Positions 23,819 to 34,892 of a stretch of 64,000 nt of DNA are shown here, piece after piece. The translations under genes were made by a program, and so were the position numbers. The DNA lies in the NCBI RefSeq assembly GCF_011397635.1, contig NC_064770.1:27235603-27299602 (forward strand), read 5' to 3'. The stretch's first letter is position 1; every line of letters begins with the position of its first letter. A model generated the notes under the pieces. That model saw only the letters and a list, made by a program, of their open reading frames with translations, did not search any database and was not told the DNA's origin. The DNA is from Epinephelus fuscoguttatus (lineage: Eukaryota; Chordata; Actinopteri; Perciformes; Serranidae).

Positions 23819-24721
23819 AGGAGCAATAAGCAAAATTCATCATTTCTAGATTGAAGGAATTAAAAAATTGCTATGTGAACATCTGGAGTAGGCTATAGCA
23901 TGACCTCACACAGCCGCTCTCTGTGTTGATCTCCAGCCCATTGTTTACAAGCCGGCTACGCGTTCATGTACGTTCCTGTAATAAATGCAATATGTTTGCT
24001 GAAATGGAGGCGAGACTCAGTGACTAGAAGAGCTGGTAGAAGCGCTCCATAGCTGCAAGCTACTCCAGTAGCCGTAGTAGCTCTAATGCTAACTCTGGGA
24101 GCTAACGCTAACGTCTGCGTGAGCCGGAGCCATGAGCCGCGGGCTCACGGAGAAGAGTAGGAATGTTAGCGTGGCAGCCGACTAGTGCTAACGCTAACAG
24201 GAAAGCAGGAAAATAACTAAACACAGCAGAGACTGAGAGTGAGTGAAAGACATTGCTAACTGCTAAACTAAGTTGGTTGTTTAGGTTTTATTTTCTCGCC
24301 CCTGTGGTGAGTGAATCTGCCTGTAGTGAAACCGGGGCTAACTGGTGCTTCCTCCTCAGGCTCCACTTCACTCAGTTGCCAGCACAGCCAGTTAGCCTCC
24401 GCTAGCTTCCCAGCTAACGTTAGCCCTGGCTCTCCGTTTGGATCCAACCGGAGCACCAAGCCCTGGTTTGTTATTCAGGTTATTGTGGGAAGAAGCAGCG
24501 GGTATATCGGGCAGCTGAGTGAAGTGGAGCCCGCGGAAGAAACACCAGGACCGTCTGGTCCGTGGAGATGCTGCGGTGCTCGGCTGCACAGACGAGGTGA
24601 GTGGGGTAGGGGGTGGAGAGCAGAGGTAGAGGGAGGAGTGGCTCATGACATACTTTGTTTTGGTCTACAGACAGTGCACAACAGCAAACCTAGCGGTGAA
24701 ACGATTTCGCTTATTGCCCCT
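23819..24721. mobile_element. TTAA-target MITE (family B) nested in the Penelope-like element
   Basis: The ends AGGAGCAATAAGCAAAAT and ATTTCGCTTATTGCCCCT are inverted repeats flanked by TTAA on both sides (23815-23818 and 24722-24725). Inside are GCTAACG-rich segments and no transposase. A TTAA duplication with short TIRs fits non-autonomous piggyBac or Kolobok elements. Confidence 0.8.
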
Positions 24722-25620
24722 TTAAATGTATTGAGTAGTCCATATAGTTTAACATAAAGACCTGTAACAGAAAACAATTATTACAAGCAATATTACAAGA
24801 AGGGAGAAAAGTCTATCTCTTCTTTGAGACCAGGATGAGTAGTGGCCTTCTATGTGTAAATCCAAAAAGTCTCATGCTGTAGGAGGTGCTTAAGTCTGTC
24901 CCCTCCTCTCAGGCTATGGGGGACTGCCTCAGTGGCCATGTATTTTAAAGTATCAGGACTGGTGTGACCAGCAGTTTTGTGTTGTTGGGCCATAGGGTAG
25001 TTTGGGTTTTGAGTTCATATGGTGTATTTGTGTTCAGCCAGTCTTTCTTTGAGCTTTCTTTTTGTGCGGTCGACATAGAAGCAGCCACATTCACACTCCA
25101 GTCGATAGACAACATATGTTGTGTTACAATTAGCAAAACTGCGGCAATGAAATGTCTTTTGACTGGAAACATCAAAGAAGGCATTCTCTCTTTTCATATT
25201 TGGCAGTGTTTGCATGCCCCACATCTAAAAGTGCCTTTAGGTTGGGGGAACCAGGACTTGGGTTTGAGGAGACAGAAAGGTGACTTCTAACCAAGGAATC
25301 CTTCAGAGTAGGGGCCCTTCTAAAGCCGAAGCCAGGAGGCTCACTGAAGGCAGAGCGGAGGGTGCCGTTGCTCAGCAGAATGTCCGAATTTTTGTTAACA
25401 ATATTTTTAATTTGGTACGCCATGATGCTGTATTGAAGGGAGCGGAAGATCTTAGGAGGCTGCTGTTTTGTTTCAGGTCTTTTGTTTAAAAGAGCATTTC
25501 TGCTCAATGTTTTAGCTCTAGTCAGAGCGTTGTTAAGAGTCTTTTTTATAGCCCCTCTGTTCAAAACGGAGGTGCATATCAGCAGCCTGATGCTGGAAAT
25601 CATCATCATTGTCACACAAT

Positions 25621-27850
25621 CTCCTCATTCATTTCATTCCCTGTCTTTGAAGAGCACCTGAGCGGTTTGTTGATGGTTTTGACCCAGTGCAGCACTCACT
25701 TTTTTCTTTTTTACTTGCTACTTTATATTACACATTTTGGAAAAAAGAGGTTGTCCTTTGCATTAATTTGACATGGTTTCATTGTTTTAAATTCATTTCC
25801 ACCATGTCTGCCAGTTATTACAAGGTTTCTAAGAGAATTATATTGAAAATAATATGAATATGAATTATTTTTTCTCTTACCAGTCCTGTGCTTCTCCTTG
25901 CTCTGTCTGTCTCTTGCTCAGATGATGAAGCAGTTTGCATGCACCTCCTGCCATTCAAACTTCCTCTCTACGGGCACATGCACTGAGATCATATCAGAGT
26001 GGTGTCGGTCACCGACTTCGTCTGGCCGATAACAAAAAGCTGGCGGGGGGATCAATCGGAGAACTCTCTCAAGGTAACAGAAGTGCGACTTATGTGTTTG
26101 TGGCCAAAAGAGCTCTCAACTGAGCGGAAATCAATACTCCACCTCTGATCACCAAGATGAGACAGAACGCTGTGTGTGTGTTTGTGTTTGTGTGGGAAGA
26201 GAAGGGTTGATTGGAGGACAAAGAACATAATGAATCAGATGATGTCCAGAAAGGCGACTCCGTGGCTGACGCTGTGTGTTGAGGTCAGAAGATGAAATGG
26301 TTGAAATATATTCATGGACAGAATATATGAACAATCAGTCGATGTCTGTGCCTGTTGTTGTATGTTCAATCTACAGAGTTTGAGAGTTGGCTATTTGGAA
26401 AAAAGAACACTTTGTTGAAACAGTACCCATGATTCAGTCAGTTTTTTAAAGCAGTTATCATAATAATCCATTTAACATCCTTTAATGCAGTCTTAATTAC
26501 ATTTTGTAGGCAATGGGCTGTCTGGTGTGGAAGGGAAAATAGCTGTCTTTATGGAGCCAACCAACAAGGCTACTTATTTGTTTAATGTCGTTTACTTTCT
26601 GCTTCCATTGTTAATTAAGAAAGTAATGATTAAGTGGCATCAGGAGAGTCATGTAGGCTCGTTTTTGTAGGCAGATAGTGTCGTATTTATCTGCACACTG
26701 ACTCCAGATGGAGCTGTTGACTGCTGTGGACTCCACATGCAGGGAGGCAGCATTCCTTTGCTGCTAGTGCCATCAGCATGCTACAAGCTAACTGACATGT
26801 ATTTCTTTGCCTGCAAAAAGCCTGCGTGTAAAGGATTATTTCTGTGGATATATCAGTTTTGACCACAGTTACAAAATAACGTACCAGAGCGAAAATTTGA
26901 GAATCCACTCTGGCTTGTCAACAGTACACGACCATATGTGGGGCTCGAGTGTTTGTTTCTGCAGGCTATAATATGTTTTTCTCCAATGTGATTCCACTGT
27001 TATTCCCATCACCATCTAGACTGTCACCACGGGCTACTAGTGACTATTTTTGGTCACTGTGGGTGGGTGGGATGGTGATTAAGTGGTAACTCAATCATGG
27101 ATGCTCCTTTTGTGGGCACCCTTTGGCTACGTATTGTCAGGTTAGCCAACATGAGCTGCGACTGAGCCCCGTTAATCGTATGTGGAAGAGTTACATGTAG
27201 TGGGATTTGACTGTTGATAATGACAGGATTTTTCATTTCTTTAAGCTCAAACACATCCGGGGCCGTTGAAAGGAAAGGAAGCCCTAAATGTGCAAATAAA
27301 GAGCCACCAAGATCCTAGTGGTTATTACATTTTCACTTTTACAAAAATCACATACCTATATATGGTTAAAAAAATACGACTAAAAAGAAAGATTGCATTG
27401 TTTCCCCTTTGCCTCTGGGATTTATTATCTTGGGATCATCGCTGTGATGCTGTAGAGGAAGATCAGCCCAGTCACCAGATGTTTCTGAGGTGACTTAATG
27501 TATGCTTTGTCCATGGGACGTGGAGGGAATGGTGGATGGCGTGTCACCTTACAGAGACTCCTGCCAATCTGCAGACCACTGTTAGAGACCGACAAAGAAC
27601 AAAACTGGTTGTTGTTTAGTGACTGATTGATGTGATTCCAGTAGGTTTTATTTTTTAGCACCAAACATGAGTGTTTTTTAGGGACCTTCACTGTGTTTCC
27701 TGCAACTTTTTAGCCCCCAGATGTGGTGTTTTTACCGACCTGTCCCTGTTTTACAGTGAGGATAGTATCACGTACAACAGGTGTTTATTCACAAAGGCAT
27801 CACTGCATATTCTGCCGGGATAGTGGCACTAAAAGCGTTTGTGTTTTGCA
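25621..27850. other. Intergenic, nothing recognised
   Basis: No exon or definable repeat is seen. Confidence 0.35.
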
Positions 27851-28213
27851 GGAATGTCTAAATATCTTCCCTTGAATCGTTTCTCTTGTCGGATACACTG
27901 TGAAATTGGTGGAAAATATTTCTCAAAAAAAAAAAACCCTTGAGAGGTTTGATATAAAACGACGGAGAAAATGAAACAGCTCAATTGAAGTGACATGAGT
28001 AATTGAGGTTCTGACATTGCTCAGGTTCCTTTTTTCAAAGTGCAGCAATTCAAGTATCTGGGTTGATGAAAGGAAATGCTGTCCGCGAGCAGTTACACTT
28101 CCTAAAGCATATTTAGAGTAGAGTTTTATGGATTTATTTGAAAAGATTTGCTTTTAAACAGGATGCCTACTACATGGTCAACTGTGTTATGTCACATCTA
28201 ATTGGTGACATGC
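27851..28213 (+). repeat. Duplicated non-coding segment, copy 1
   Basis: About 360 bp that recurs in direct orientation at 30512-30895 with high identity. One stretch of over 30 bp (CTCAATTGAAGTGACATGAG then TAATTGAGGTTCTGACA) is identical. It has no TIRs, tails or coding potential and does not look like the transposable elements around it. Confidence 0.8.
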
Positions 28214-28395
28214 CCCCAGACTGAGTTTTTATGCCAAAACATGATCTTTTCCTAACCGTAACCAAGTGGGTTTTGTGCCTAAACCTAATCACATAGGCCT
28301 ATTAACAACAGCACTGTTGAAACATCAAGTGTCACTGTCAGTGACGTAATAACATGCAAATGTAACATATGCGTTGTTTGCGGGAAAGTACAATC

Positions 28396-28830
28396 TTAAA
28401 GGGAAATTTCGGTTTATTTCAACTCGTCTATCGTCCTAAATGTGTTTCAAGTGACTAGTGACATAAAATTAATAGTTAGCGTGTTAGCCGTTAGCCTAGA
28501 TACAGCCAGGGCGCATAGTAGCGTCAGACCTGAAGTGAAGTGAACGGGCAACCTTCAAGTGCAAAGTTAGTCCACTAAACAAGCTTTTTTTTCCCACAAA
28601 GACCGCCTCATATCGTTAGGATAAATGTCAGAGAACATATAGAAAATGACATGTAAACGTGCCGTCTTACCTTACCGGTGTGCTGCCATGTTTGTTTACC
28701 ATTTAGCTCTGCTTTCCAAAGCGCGGCCTTATGCGCCCTATGCGCCCCGGCTGTATCTAGGCTAACGGCTAACATGCTAACTATTATTTTTATCTTATGT
28801 GTTTGAGGAAATACACTTTATATGAATTTC
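28396..28830. mobile_element. Foldback MITE with long inverted arms
   Basis: It starts at TTAA then AGGGAAATTTCGGTTTATTT. The left arm piece AATAGTTAGCGTGTTAGCCG and TTAGCCTAGATACAGCC is mirrored at 28747-28800 (GGCTGTATCTAGGCTAACGG, then CTAACATGCTAACTATTATT). The outer right end has decayed, so the right boundary is approximate. Confidence 0.7.
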
Positions 28831-29603
28831 AGCTCTGTAAGCCCTTTTCCTTTTCTATTAGAGAGCCAATATTTCTTTGTTTTCCCTTATTAAATCCATA
28901 AAAAAATGGACTTGATAGAGCAGTTTGGACATGTATTATTATTCTCCAGGAAACTGTCACTCAGTCATCAAAGCCTCTTTTTAAGAGGCTATACAAATCT
29001 TCAGATTGAAGGCGTTTGAGTGTACATCCATGTTTCTTTTTTCATAATGCTGATAAATTGCAGTTTTTAATGTTCCTGCTAACAAAGCCCCTTTGTACTT
29101 CCCCCTGAGGGATAGTTCAGAGTAGTTAATTAGTAAAGACCAAAAGGCTACACTTTATAACTAAATTAAACCGGTTTGACAATCATGATTATAACTTGCC
29201 AGGACTGGGTGGATGAGGGGAAGATTTTCCATAAAAAGACATATCATTAAGCATTAAGGCAACATTAGGCTTTAGGCGGAAGTGACAGTGTCAGCCTGCA
29301 TTTAACCCCCCTGTCTGCAGGGAGGGAGGATCTGCACAGAGTGGAAGCTCAGAATAACCGCTCCAGACATCCGGTGTGTGGATGCGAGAAAAAAAGACTT
29401 CAAGTAATTTGCAGACAGAAAATATAGCAGCACTCGTGTGTCAGTGTACACAAACCTTTGTCCCCAAAGGTGAGGAGGAAGCTAGAGGAGAAAATAATGA
29501 CTGTCCTTCAATCTGTCAGAAGACGTTGTTGCCCCTAAGGTTTGTCTGATTAAAATCTGGGATACCAGGTGGATCGGAAAATAGGTTAAGTTCTGGAGAG
29601 TTA
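28831..29603. other. Intergenic, nothing recognised
   Basis: No feature is seen. Confidence 0.35.
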
Positions 29604-30472
29604 GGGTGCTTTCAGACCTAGCGTTCATTTGCTTTGGTCTGAATCAGGGACTATTTGTGTTACAAAGCAGCATAATTGCCTAGAGTTGGTTCGTGTACTC
29701 ACGGCAGCATTTACAAGCGGACCAGATAAAAAGCCTTGCGAGAGAAAGCTGTTTCTGATTGGACAGAATTTCCATGTGGGAAAAATCCAGGAAGTAAACC
29801 AAACGTTGAAGAAGAGTACAATTGCAAGATAAATGTGACACTTTCTAATGTCACAATGGAGGGACAACTACGCAGGTTGATTTTAGCGCTGCTCATCGTG
29901 GACAATATTGCTGTCATTGTTCATTTTAGTCAAACCATACAGTTTGAAAACGAGGCGCGGCTCCAACTAGAAAACAATGTTTTGATGCATTGGATGTGCT
30001 GTATGTGCAAATTAAGGCAGCACAGGAGGAGGTGCACATTAATAATCCTCCAGGACTGTAACGAAGGTTACAATATTGTAACCCTAGTTATATTAGCACA
30101 GGCGGAGCCCTCTACTGGACTACAAAGCTGCTTATATACCCCTCAAAGAAGGTGGGTAAGGTACGCACATGCAAATTTTTCAGTGGGCCATCGTGTGCAC
30201 GCGATTGGAGGAGATTATACCCATAGAGTCCAGTAGAGGGCGAAGCCTGTGTGAGATATAACGTGCTCATGTTTAACCCAAACAATGTGTCATGTGACTG
30301 CAGTTAGTTCATTTATAACCAGACCGAGACCACCTCTTCAAGAAAGGTCCCATATTTGGTGGCACCCGAGTACGATTGCTGTGTTCACACCTGCCCAAAA
30401 CATCGCCCTTAGGTGGCAAACAAACTTGAGTTTGATTGAACCGAACCAAACAGGGCAGGTGTGAAGGCACCC
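29604..30472. mobile_element. TIR element with GGGTGC...GCACCC ends
   Basis: The left end GGGTGCTTTCAGACCTAGCG and right end (as complement) GGGTGCCTTCACACCTGCCC are inverted repeats. The inside has TTTGGTCTGAATC and TTGATTGAACCGAACCAAAC words typical of abundant fish TIR elements of this kind. The chance ORF across it has no recognisable domain. A second element is nested at about 30070-30285. Confidence 0.65.
30070..30285. mobile_element. Small TIR element nested in the previous one
   Basis: The arms AGTTATATTAGCACAGGCGG then AGCCCTCTACTGGACT, and (complement of the right end) CGTTATATCTCACACAGGCT then TCGCCCTCTACTGGACT, are inverted repeats of about 37 bp with a few differences. The flank carries a GGTTACAATATTGTAACC palindrome. 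Confidence 0.7.
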
Positions 30473-30511
30473 ATAGAATTTACCATTTGCTAACAGAGAC
30501 TGTACAGGAAC

Positions 30512-30895
30512 AGGAATGTCTACATTTCTTTCCTTGAATCATTTCTCTTGTCAGATACACTGTGAAATTGGTGGAAAATATTTCTGTGGAGAAGCACAAG
30601 TGACAAATGAAAGAATAACTTCAAAACTTAAAAAAAAAACTCGGCAGGTTTAATATAAAATGGCTGAGAAAATGAAACAACTCAATTGAAGTGACATGAG
30701 TAATTGAGGTTCTGACACTGCTCAGGTTCCCTTTTTCAGCAATTCAAGTGTCTGTGTTGATGAAAGGAAATGCTGTCCCCGAGCAGTAACACTTTATAAA
30801 GAGTGAGCTCTGAGGATTATTTGAGAAGATTTGCTCTTAAATAAGATGCCTCCCATTTGGTCAGCTGTGTTTTGTCACATCTAATTAGTGACATG
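30512..30895 (+). repeat. Duplicated non-coding segment, copy 2
   Basis: Direct repeat of 27851-28213. It begins AGGAATGTCTACATTTCTTT and ends near TTAGTGACATG. It has an extra ~45 bp (GTGGAGAAGCACAAGTGACA and following) absent from copy 1. The flanks on both sides differ between copies, so the duplicated unit is about 365-385 bp. Confidence 0.8.
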
Positions 30896-31084
30896 ATCTT
30901 TACAGACATAATAAAAAACTCACTGAAAGCTTCAGTTTAGATCAATTAATCTTTTTTAAACGAACAGACATGTGTTGACATATGAACTAATTCTGGGGTT
31001 ATTGCCTGTGCAGAAGCAGTAATAGATCACAACACAACCCACTGAGAATGTGACAAGGAATATGTCATGCAGGAACTCATGTGC

Positions 31085-31087
<3 letters not shown>

Positions 31088-31142
<55 letters not shown>
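31088..31142. repeat. (CA)n microsatellite
   Basis: This is an uninterrupted run of about 27 CA units. Confidence 0.95.
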
Positions 31143-31145
<3 letters not shown>

Positions 31146-31534
31146 TTAGTATCATTAGATCAGAGCTAACAAAAATGGATTTTGTTGCTCTTTTTAACCT
31201 TTTAAAAAACTTTTTATCAGTGGTCCCCTGCCAACACTGTCCCGCGGGGCAGAACGCTTCAGCAGGCTCCTCTTCCTCAATTCATGGCTCCAGGCTGCCT
31301 GTAGCACTTATGGATTCACTTTTATCGACAATTTTAACTTATTTTGGAACCGGTCCTGTTCTTACAGGGCTGACGGGCTTCACCCTAGGAGGCTGGGCAG
31401 CTGCCTGTTAGTGGCTAACATTCAGCACGCTGTTGAGTGTGCCCCATGTGACTGACGTACATTAAAAGCACACTCCCCCCTGCTTTTCCTCTCTGGTTCA
31501 TCCCCAGCCCACTCCCACATCCACATCCATCCCA

Positions 31535-34500
31535 GTCAGAATCGAAATAGATTTAATAGACCAGCTTCACCATGGATCAATAGCAACCCCAAAAACTTAG
31601 TTCCTATCACACCTGCTCCACACTCACCACATTGTGATGATGAGCGCACGTTCGGTGCAAACATTAACCTGGCCGTGCTGAACGTGCGCTCTCTTTTAAA
31701 TAAAACTTTTATCATAAATGACCTGATTTTAGATAACAAGTTGGACAGTATTCTTTTAACAGAGACATGGCTTGGCACTGACGCACCTGTTGTTCTCACC
31801 GAGGCCTGCCCACCAAATTTTTGAACTGCTTCAGTCACCAGAAATTCACTGCACTCTACTCTACTAAGTTTCTTTTAACAGCTACTCATCATGCATCATT
31901 TGTATCACAGTCTACACACCACCCCACCATTCCACCTCTTTTATCACCACTGATTTCTCAGAACTATTAACAATCATACACACCACCTATAACAGAATTT
32001 TAATAACTGGTGATTTTAATTTACATGTTGATAATACCTCGGATCCAATGTCCAGAGAATTTTTAAACCTTTTAACCTGCATGGATTTTAAACAGCACGT
32101 CACAGCCGACTCACAACAGAGGACACACCCTGGACCTGGTCATAACCTATGGCCTGTCCACTGGTGTGTCCTCTGTTGTTGACCTGGCTGTGTCTGACCA
32201 CTACTGTGTGTACTTTAACATCACCAGTTTTAGCCATCAGGAGGCCCCAGTGAGAACGGTGAGGAAACGCTACCTAACCTCTGAAGTGGCTGCAAATTTT
32301 ATCCAGATTTTACAGAGCACTCCTGCTGAAATTTTACCTGCACCATGTGATTTTATTGTGGACAATTTTAACAGTAAATTAAAGTTAAACACTTGACTCA
32401 GTGGCTCCACTTTTAATCAAAACAATAAAAACAAAACCTACACCCCGTGGAGAAATGATAATATCAAAAGACTGAAAAGAAAATGCAGGAGTGCAGACAA
32501 GAGGTGGAGAAAAACCAAATTGACAGTTCATTTTGAAATATTACGTGAACAACTCAAATCCTACAATAATACAGTCAAACAGGCAAGAATATCCCACTTT
32601 TCAAAACTCATTTCCGATCATAAAAACAACCCCAAATTTTTTTTCTTAACCTTCGATCTTTTAACCAGCACCAGTTTTAATAAACCATCCAACATATCAA
32701 CAGACACCCTCTGCGAAGACTTTGCGGACCACTTCAGAAGTAAAATCGATGATATCAGATCCAGTCTTTTATCCCAACGGAATGTAATTTTTAACACACT
32801 TGGATCATTGCTTTTACCTGAGGAAACACTGGAGAGTTTTGCCCTGGTTGATGCAAGGACACTTGGTCGAGTTTTCTCCCAGGTAAACCCAATAACCTGC
32901 CTTTTAGATCCGATTCCCACATCACTTTTAAAAACATTTTATGGATTCTTTGAGGAACAGATTTTAAACATAGTAAATTACTCTCTTCAGACGGGTGTCT
33001 TCCCCACTGCCTTCAAAACGGCGGTGGTGAAGCCCCTTCTGAAGAAGAGTAATTTAGATCCCAACATTTTTAATAACTACCGACCTGTATCCAACTTACC
33101 GTTTTTAAGTAAGATTTTCGAAAAACTGGTTTTTAACCAAGTAAATGATTTTTTAAAAAGAAACAATATTTTAGAGAAATATCAGTCTGGTTTTAGGATG
33201 AACCACAGTACCGAGACCGCCCTTTGAAAGATTTTAAATGATATCAGGTTTAATGTTGATTCACAAAAACTCAGTCTTGGTACTACTGGATCTAAGTGTC
33301 GCCTTTGATACAGTAGATCACCACATTTTATTAAACAGACTCAGAAACCTGGTGGGCCTCTCTGGTACTATTTTTAACTGGTTCAGCTCTTATCTCACAA
33401 ATCATTGTTTCTTTGTAAGTATGGATACATGTTCCTTCAGAACGCATGAAATTAGGTGTGGGGTGCCCCAAGGGTCAATTTTAGGTCCACGTCTTTTTAA
33501 TCTATACATGCTTCCCCTTGAGGACGTCATCAGGAGGCACGGCATCAGCTTCCACAGTTACGCAGATGACACACAGTTGTACATCGCCGTGTCTCCTGAT
33601 GACACAGGGCCAATCGATGCCCTTTTTAACTGCATTTTAGATATCAGGTCATGGATGGCAGCGAATTTCCTGCAGCTCAACCAGGACAAAACAGAAGTTT
33701 TAGTCATTGGTCCTGAAGGTCAGAGAGAGAAACTTTTACCAAAACTACAAGATTTTAAACCCTCACAATGTGTAAAGAACCTGGGCGTCATTTTTGACTC
33801 TGAGCTTAGTTTTATTCCACACATCAAAAATGTAACAAAGATGGTTTTAATCATCTGAAGAATATAGCCAGAGTCTGTCCATTTCTCTCTCAGGCTAACA
33901 CGGAGGTGCTGATGTATGCTTTTATCTCTTGTCGTTTAGATTACTGTAATGCCCTGCTCTCTGGTCTTCCCAAAAAGATCATCTCTAACCTGCAGTTACT
34001 CCAAAACTCAGCCGTACAAGTGCTGACGAGGACCAGAGGGCGGGAGCACATTTCGCCAATTTTAAAATCATTGCATTGGCTCCCCGTGTGTTTCAGGATC
34101 GATTTCAAGGTTCTTTTATTAGTTTTTAAATGTCTTAACGATCTTGGGCCATCTTATTTATCTGATCTGCTTTTATCATATCAACCCTCGCGGATCCTGA
34201 GGTCCTCCGGCACCGGCCTTTTAACTATTCCAAAAGTCAAAACAAAAACCCACGGGAAGGCTGCATTCAGCCATTATGGCCCTCACTTATGGAACAGCCT
34301 GCCGGAGAGCATCAGGACTGCAGAGACTGTTGATGTTTTTAAAAGGAGGCTTAAGACTGACCTTTTTAATTTGGCTTTTAACTGATTTTTTTTTTTACTC
34401 TTTTAATTCTTCTATTATATGTTATTTTTACTTTTTAATGCTTTTAAATGATTTATTTTTAAATCTTTATGCATTTTATAATTATTTAATTTCTAAATCT

Positions 34501-34892
34501 TCATTTATTTATTTATCTATTATTATTAATGTTATTTTAATCTTTAAATCTTTAATTCTTTCTAAATCCTTACATTTTTATGCATTTTATCATTATTTCA
34601 TCTCATACTTGGTGTATCTTATCATATTGCCTTTTAGTCTTTTAGTCTTTTAGTTTTTAGCTCCAGTGTTTCCTCATGGGGGGCCTCCACACTGGGAGGT
34701 GTGTCCGGTCTGCCCACAGGGACGTCGTCCTGGAGATCCCTCAGGCCCAGAGGACTGGGAGGCTCTGCACCATGTGTGGAGTCCACCCTGGTCTGTCTAG
34801 GTCGGGGTGGTCTCTGTGGTGGTGTTCCCTGTGGCTGTAGGCTGTGACGCCTCTCAGTGTGGATGGCTCCCCATAGGTGGTTCTTTCCTCAC
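31535..34892 (+). mobile_element. Rex1/L2-group LINE, long but broken copy
   Basis: The plus strand shows an endonuclease part followed by a reverse transcriptase, as in Jockey-superfamily LINEs. Endonuclease pieces are NLAVLNVRSLLNK, DSILLTETWLGTDA, ILITGDFNLHVDNTSDPMSR and DLAVSDHYCVYFNI. RT pieces are NNYRPVSNLPFLSKIFEKLV, a stop near 33225, VLLDLSVAFDTVDHHILLNR, CGVPQGSILGP, SFHSYADDTQLYIAV with the catalytic YADD at about 33559-33570, and LNQDKTEVLVIGP. The C-terminal part LHWLPVCFRIDFKVLLLVFK through LKTDLFNLAFN stops at 34385. Shifts near 31830-32160, a stop at about 32394, one at 33225 and a shift near 33855 disable it. A T-rich, then G-rich 3' untranslated part runs to the Harbinger end at about 34893. 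Confidence 0.88.

Larger units (their letters stand above)
23136..25620 (-). mobile_element. Penelope-like element, 3' part, with a GIY-YIG relic
   Basis: The minus strand from 25615 carries the end of a Penelope-like protein. The linker before the nuclease includes PPKIFRSLQYSIMAYQIKNI and PTLKDSLVRSHLSV. A frame change near 25200 leads to a GIY-YIG-type stretch, TTYVVYRLECECGCFYVDRT then KRKLKERLAEHKY. In this family the Y-V-G-K/R-T motif normally has Gly where Asp now stands (FYVDRT), so the nuclease is degraded as well as frameshifted. The 3' end near 23136-23190 has the characteristic CTTCATCAGG/AACGCGTTTCGACTC block, which folds as a hammerhead. A TTAA-target MITE (23819-24721) interrupts the element. 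The reverse transcriptase part is not found, so the copy is 5'-truncated. Confidence 0.8.

Noticed and set aside
24311-24757. 148-codon plus-strand ORF, Ser/Pro/Gly-rich
   Set aside because: It lies inside the TTAA-target MITE at 23819-24721, and the composition follows its GC-rich interior.
29736-30236. 166-codon plus-strand ORF (begins MREKAVSDWT)
   Set aside because: It lies across a TIR element and the smaller element nested in it. No domain is seen and the frame crosses both repeats.
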